From Alphaproteobacteria bacterium (GTDB taxonomy: Bacteria; Pseudomonadota; Alphaproteobacteria; Rhodobacterales; Rhodobacteraceae), in NCBI GenBank assembly GCA_024277955.1, contig JAJRUE010000348.1:1-8174 (forward strand): a stretch of 8,174 nucleotides of DNA, read 5' to 3'. This document shows, piece after piece, positions 5,504 to 8,174 of the stretch (within the stretch, counting starts at the first letter, position 1; each line of letters starts with the position of its first letter). A program made the position numbers and the translations under genes. The notes under the pieces were generated by a model. The model saw nothing but the letters and a program-made list of their open reading frames with translations. It was not told where the DNA came from and searched no databases.

Positions 5504-6396
5504 CAGCCGCGCCCCTTGAGCATGTTGAACGCTTCGCCAAAGGCTTCGAGCGCCGAAGCCGGCATGATCACCGTCTGCCGCCCGTCGCCCTGGCTGATCG
5601 CGCTCAGCGCTTCGACCTGCTTGAGCGCCACCTGATATTGCGCCGCCTCAAGCCCGTTGTCGGCGATCGCCTTGGCGACGGCCGCGGTCGCATAGGCTTC
5701 GGCATCGGCCGAGATGCGGCGCGCCTTGGCCCGTTGTTCGGCCGCGTAAAGATCGGCGTCGGCCGCCAGTTCGACCGCGCGTTTCTGGCCCTCGGCTTCG
5801 GTCACCTGGGCCCGGCGGGCGCGTTCGGCATTGAGCTGCTGCAGCATCGCTTCACGCGTCGCATCGTCCAGGTTCACGTCCAGGATCTCGGCGCGCGTCA
5901 CCTCGATCCCCCAGTCGTCCACCGCGTTGGCGACCTGTTCCTTGACCTTGGCGATCAGCTGCTGGCGGTGGCTCTGCACCTCGTCCAGTTCCATCTCGCC
6001 GATGCCGGCGCGCACGATCCCGGCCACGGTGGTGGAAATCGCCGCATCCACGTCACGGATGCGGTAAACTGTCTTTTCCGGCTCCAGTATCCGGTAGAAC
6101 ACGCTGGTTTCCACCTGCACCAGAACGTTGTCGGCGGTGATCGCATCCTGCTTGTGGGTGGGCAGCTGACGCTCGAGGATCGACACCTTGTGGCGCACCC
6201 GATCCAGAAACGGCACGATGAAATTGATGCCCGGCCCCAGCACCGCGCGCAGGCGGCCGAACCGTTCGACAACGAATTTTTCGGACTGCGGCACGATGCG
6301 CACACCCATCAGAATAACGATGACGACAAAAGCGGCCAACGCGAGGAAAACCGCGTTCTGCCCCACGAATCCTGTCAAAATCTGTTCAATATCCAA
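5503..6396 (-). CDS. qmcA: SPFH/stomatin-type membrane protein (slipin, QmcA-like)
   Basis: This protein of 297 residues has one N-terminal membrane helix (about 14-31) and then the SPFH domain (about 33-190): V-P-Q-S-E-K-F-V-V-E-R-F-G (35-47), L-G-P-G-I-N-F-I-V-P-F-L-D (53-65), D-N-V-L-V-Q-V-E-T-S-V-F-Y-R (89-102) and W-G-I-E-V-T-R-A-E-I-L-D (162-173). An Ala/Glu/Arg-rich coiled coil (about 185-240) follows. These features and the length match the QmcA (YbbK) group, which assembles into large membrane-attached cages and organises membrane microdomains or protein quality control. The start is TTG at 6396, supported by AAAGGAGA with GGAG 7 nt upstream; no ATG fits. It heads an operon with nfeD and a YdeI-like gene and is divergent from dinB. 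The symbol is assigned by family resemblance. Confidence 0.93.
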   Translation of the reverse strand: MDIEQILTGFVGQNAVFLALAAFVVIVILMGVRIVPQSEKFVVERFGRLRAVLGPGINFIVPFLDRVRHKVSILERQLPTHKQDAITADNVLVQVETSVFYRILEPEKTVYRIRDVDAAISTTVAGIVRAGIGEMELDEVQSHRQQLIAKVKEQVANAVDDWGIEVTRAEILDVNLDDATREAMLQQLNAERARRAQVTEAEGQKRAVELAADADLYAAEQRAKARRISADAEAYATAAVAKAIADNGLEAAQYQVALKQVEALSAISQGDGRQTVIMPASALEAFGEAFNMLKGRG

Positions 6397-6402
6397 GGGT
6401 TA

Positions 6403-6410
6403 TCTCCTTT
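6403..6410 (-). promoter_or_regulatory. Strong Shine-Dalgarno site for the TTG-started slipin gene
   Basis: AAAGGAGA on the minus strand, with GGAG 7 nt from TTG at 6396, is the best ribosome binding site in the window. It decides the non-ATG start: the residues after it (D-I-E-Q-I-L-T-G-F) lead directly into the membrane anchor, and no ATG lies at a suitable distance. Confidence 0.8.
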
Positions 6411-6421
6411 TCACTTTCGAA

Positions 6422-6438
6422 CATATATCAGATATATG
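6422..6438. promoter_or_regulatory. Perfect 17-bp AT-rich palindrome, candidate operator between dinB and the slipin operon
   Basis: CATATATC and GATATATG flank a single central A, a perfect inverted repeat in the 81-bp divergent gap. It lies 26 nt from the slipin start and 40 nt from the dinB start, where a dimeric regulator could affect both promoters. Its AT-rich composition stands out in this GC-rich sequence. It also contains TATA-rich hexamers that could serve as -10 elements. A smaller TTGG-CA-CCAA repeat follows at 6444-6453. The palindrome fits neither GTTC/GAAC-type alphaproteobacterial LexA boxes nor the E. coli CTGT/ACAG form, so the regulator is unknown. Confidence 0.5.
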
Positions 6439-6477
6439 GGTATTTGGCACCAACCATTTCAGGGGAAAATTTGCGCC

Positions 6478-7731
6478 ATGCCAGCCCTGTGCCGCGATTG
6501 CCTGACCACGTTCGACGCCGGCCGGCGCTGCCCGGCCTGCTTTGGGCCGCGCATCGTTGCGCACCCGGAACTGTTCGATCTGAGCGTTGCCCACATGGAT
6601 TGCGACGCCTTTTATGCCTCGGTCGAAAAGCGCGACAACCCCGAACTGGCCGACAAGCCGGTGATCATCGGCGGCGGGCGGCGCGGAGTCGTGTCCACCG
6701 CCTGCTACATCGCCCGCATCCGCGGCGTGCATTCGGCGATGCCGATGTTCCAGGCGCTGAAACTGTGCCCCGATGCGGTGGTGATCAAGCCGCGCATGCA
6801 GGCCTACAGCGAAGCCTCGCGCGCCATTCGCGCGATGATGGACGACCTGACCCCGGCGGTCGAACCGCTATCGCTGGACGAAGCCTTTTTGGACCTGTCA
6901 GGCACCCGAAAGCTGCACGGCGCGCCGCCGGCGGTGATGCTGGCGCGGCTGGTGAAACGGATGCAGGATGAGCTGGGACTGACCGGCTCGATCGGGCTGT
7001 CGCACAACAAGTTTCTGGCCAAGATCGCATCAGACATGGACAAGCCGCGCGGCTTTTCGGTGATCGGCAAGGCTGAAACCGCCGATTTCCTGCGCGACAA
7101 GCCGGTGCGCCTGATCTGGGGCGTCGGGGCGGCCACCCAGCAGGCGCTGGAACGCGCCGGCATCCGCAGCTTTGCCGACCTGTTGCGCTGGGACCGGCGC
7201 GACCTGTACGCGCGGTTCGGGGCGATGGGCGACCGGCTGTATTTCCTGGCCCGCGGCCAGGACCGGCGGCGGGTGTCGGCCAATGCCCCGGTCAAGTCGA
7301 TTTCGAAGGAAACCACCTTTCACGAGGACACCGGCGATGCCGACATTCTGGATGGCCATCTGTGGCGCCTGTCCGAACAGGTGGCCGACCGGGCCAAGGC
7401 GCGGGCGCTGGCCGGGCAGGTGGTGACGCTCAAGCTCAAGCGCGCGGACCACCGGCTGATCACCCGCCGCCGGTCGCTGCCGGATGCGACCCAGCTGGCG
7501 GACCGCATCTACCGCACGGCGCGCGCGCTGCTCGATCAGGTCGGCTCCAAGGGCCCCTACCGGCTGATCGGCGTGGGCATCAGCCAGCTGGTGGACGAAG
7601 GTCGCGCCGATCTGTCGGGCGATCTGCTGGACCCGCAGGCCCGCCAACGCTCCAACGCCGAACGCGCCGCCGACGCGATCCGCGAAAAATTCGGCCCCGA
7701 CGCCATCATCAAGGGCCGGTCCCTGCGCTGA
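6478..7731 (+). CDS. dinB: DNA polymerase IV (Y-family) with N-terminal Cys4 zinc-ribbon-like segment
   Basis: DinB performs error-prone translesion DNA synthesis. The 417-residue protein begins with an extension C5-x2-C8-x9-C18-x2-C21, a likely zinc ribbon absent from E. coli DinB. The Y-family palm follows: H-M-D-C-D-A-F-Y-A-S-V-E (39-50) with metal ligand D41 and likely steric gate Y46, then S-L-D-E-A-F-L-D (132-139) with D134 and E135. Further landmarks are S-I-G-L-S-H-N-K-F-L-A-K-I-A-S-D (171-186), the thumb helix-hairpin-helix near I-W-G-V-G (213-217), and the little finger (about 270-380). All catalytic carboxylates are present. The C-terminus has no terminal QLVLGL-type clamp peptide. 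The start is the ATG at 6478 with AGGGGA 11 nt upstream, rather distant. The in-frame ATG at 6436 lies inside the palindrome and lacks a ribosome site. No standard LexA box was seen. Confidence 0.95.
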   Translation: MPALCRDCLTTFDAGRRCPACFGPRIVAHPELFDLSVAHMDCDAFYASVEKRDNPELADKPVIIGGGRRGVVSTACYIARIRGVHSAMPMFQALKLCPDAVVIKPRMQAYSEASRAIRAMMDDLTPAVEPLSLDEAFLDLSGTRKLHGAPPAVMLARLVKRMQDELGLTGSIGLSHNKFLAKIASDMDKPRGFSVIGKAETADFLRDKPVRLIWGVGAATQQALERAGIRSFADLLRWDRRDLYARFGAMGDRLYFLARGQDRRRVSANAPVKSISKETTFHEDTGDADILDGHLWRLSEQVADRAKARALAGQVVTLKLKRADHRLITRRRSLPDATQLADRIYRTARALLDQVGSKGPYRLIGVGISQLVDEGRADLSGDLLDPQARQRSNAERAADAIREKFGPDAIIKGRSLR

Positions 7732-7774
7732 CCCGGCAACAAGCCCGAAAACAGGCCCGGCAACAGGAAAACAG
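7732..7774. repeat. Pair of short direct repeats after dinB
   Basis: CCCGGCAACA occurs at 7732-7741 and 7756-7765, each followed by GAAAACAG (7747-7754 and 7767-7774). This gives two imperfect copies of a roughly 20-24 bp unit directly after the dinB stop. It fills most of the 67-bp gap between the convergent dinB and M48 genes, and no hairpin terminator is evident there. Significance is unknown; chance or local slippage is likely. Confidence 0.35.
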
Positions 7775-7798
7775 CGCGCCGCGCCGCGTCCCCACCTG

Positions 7799-8174
7799 CT
7801 ATCTGCAGATCCGTTTGAGCGCCCGCCACTGCTCGGCGTTCAGCGAAGGCACCGCCGGGCCGGTCATCAGCGCATCGGCCGCGCGCGCCGCCGCGATCCG
7901 GCCGCCCAGCTTCGGGTGCGACCGGAAATGCGCCACGATTCCCTTGGCATCGCCGCCCCGGGCCAGGAACCTTTCGAACATCGCCGCCAGCGCCGACGGC
8001 GGCACCCCTGCCCCGGCCAGCGCCTGATAGGCGAACTGGTCGGCCTTGGCTTCCGCCCCCTGGCTGTAATTCGCATCGATCAGCCGGTTCAGCAGGAAAA
8101 GCGCCACCGTGCCGCCGGCGAAATCGCCAAAGATCAACCCCAGAACCCCGATCGACCCCGCCGAACGCAGGGCT
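7799..8174 (-). CDS. M48-family metallopeptidase, C-terminal part only
   Basis: The frame is open to the window edge, so the N-terminal part, including the expected HExxH zinc motif, is outside. About 124 residues are visible. A hydrophobic G-rich stretch (L-I-F-G-D-F-A-G-G-T-V-A-L-F-L-L) is followed by N-Y-S-Q-G-A-E-A-K-A-D-Q-F-A-Y-Q-A-L. Here the E of E-A-K-A-D is the expected third zinc ligand and the D belongs to the E-x-x-x-D signature of M48. Then come A-G-V-P-P-S-A-L, a potential R-S-H-P-K-L-G-G-R-I motif, common after the catalytic domain of M48 peptidases, and the tail W-R-A-L-K-R-I-C-R before TAG. Members are membrane-associated or periplasmic zinc proteases in protein quality control. 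Substrate and exact subfamily cannot be judged without the N-terminus. It converges with dinB. Confidence 0.88.
   Translation of the reverse strand, partial: ALRSAGSIGVLGLIFGDFAGGTVALFLLNRLIDANYSQGAEAKADQFAYQALAGAGVPPSALAAMFERFLARGGDAKGIVAHFRSHPKLGGRIAAARAADALMTGPAVPSLNAEQWRALKRICR

Noticed and set aside
4052..5635. Plus-strand 527-codon open frame over the membrane gene and the opposite operon
   Set aside because: It crosses the stop of one gene, the palindrome and three convincing minus-strand genes; low-complexity composition marks it as a GC-rich shadow.
6436..6438. Upstream in-frame ATG as the dinB start
   Set aside because: It lies inside the palindrome, has no ribosome binding site, and would add 14 residues with no resemblance to DinB.
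6415..6440. LexA box near dinB starting with GAAC at 6419
   Set aside because: The second half-site 7 nt further on reads AGAT, not GAAC or GTTC, and no CTGT-N8-ACAG form is present.
6445..6460. TGGCAC at 6445-6450 as a sigma-54 promoter for dinB
   Set aside because: The required GC of the -12 element is absent at the correct spacing; the sequence there is ATTTC.
5638..6477. Plus-strand open frame opposite the slipin gene continuous with dinB
   Set aside because: It is a shadow of the slipin coding strand. DinB homology and the Cys4 segment begin only after the ATG at 6478.

Overview
The window is GC-rich (roughly two-thirds G+C by eye) and densely packed with chromosomal housekeeping and accessory-core genes. 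Gene content and protein style (ClpB beginning MNMEKFTERSRGF, DinB carrying an N-terminal Cys4 element, a short NfeD paired with a slipin, an M48 peptidase ending in a W-x-A-L-x-x-I-C type tail) suggest an alphaproteobacterium, most likely of the Rhodobacterales. This is inferred from protein recognition, not from a database search.

Layout: (1) 1-2342, minus: clpB disaggregase, lacking about its last 90 residues because the window begins there. (2) 2343-2513: divergent regulatory region with a candidate heat-shock (sigma-32) promoter and a GC-rich leader hairpin for clpB, plus a candidate promoter for the rightward gene. (3) 2514-3994, plus: a PEMT-like multi-pass membrane methyltransferase candidate followed 38 bp later by pyrF, probably one transcript. 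(4) 4077-4889, plus: a six-helix membrane protein of unknown function with its own candidate promoter. (5) 4890-4964: convergent intergenic space with a perfect 20-bp palindrome, a likely bidirectional terminator or repeat element. (6) 4965-6396, minus: a tight three-gene operon, slipin/SPFH protein (qmcA-like, TTG start), short NfeD protein, and a small YdeI/OmpD-associated-type protein. (7) 6397-6477: divergent promoter region with a perfect AT-rich palindrome. (8) 6478-7731, plus: DNA polymerase IV (DinB) with an N-terminal zinc-ribbon-like segment. (9) 7799-8174, minus: C-terminal part of an M48-family metallopeptidase, cut by the window end.

Functionally this is a mosaic of small neighbouring units: protein quality control (clpB, slipin/NfeD, M48 peptidase), pyrimidine synthesis (pyrF), translesion DNA synthesis (dinB) and membrane or lipid proteins. 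No mobile element, CRISPR array, tRNA or rRNA was seen, and there is no gene-free stretch longer than 300 bases. I found no obviously new multi-gene system; the most unusual signals are the two perfect palindromes, the Cys4 extension on DinB and the OB-less NfeD in the slipin operon.
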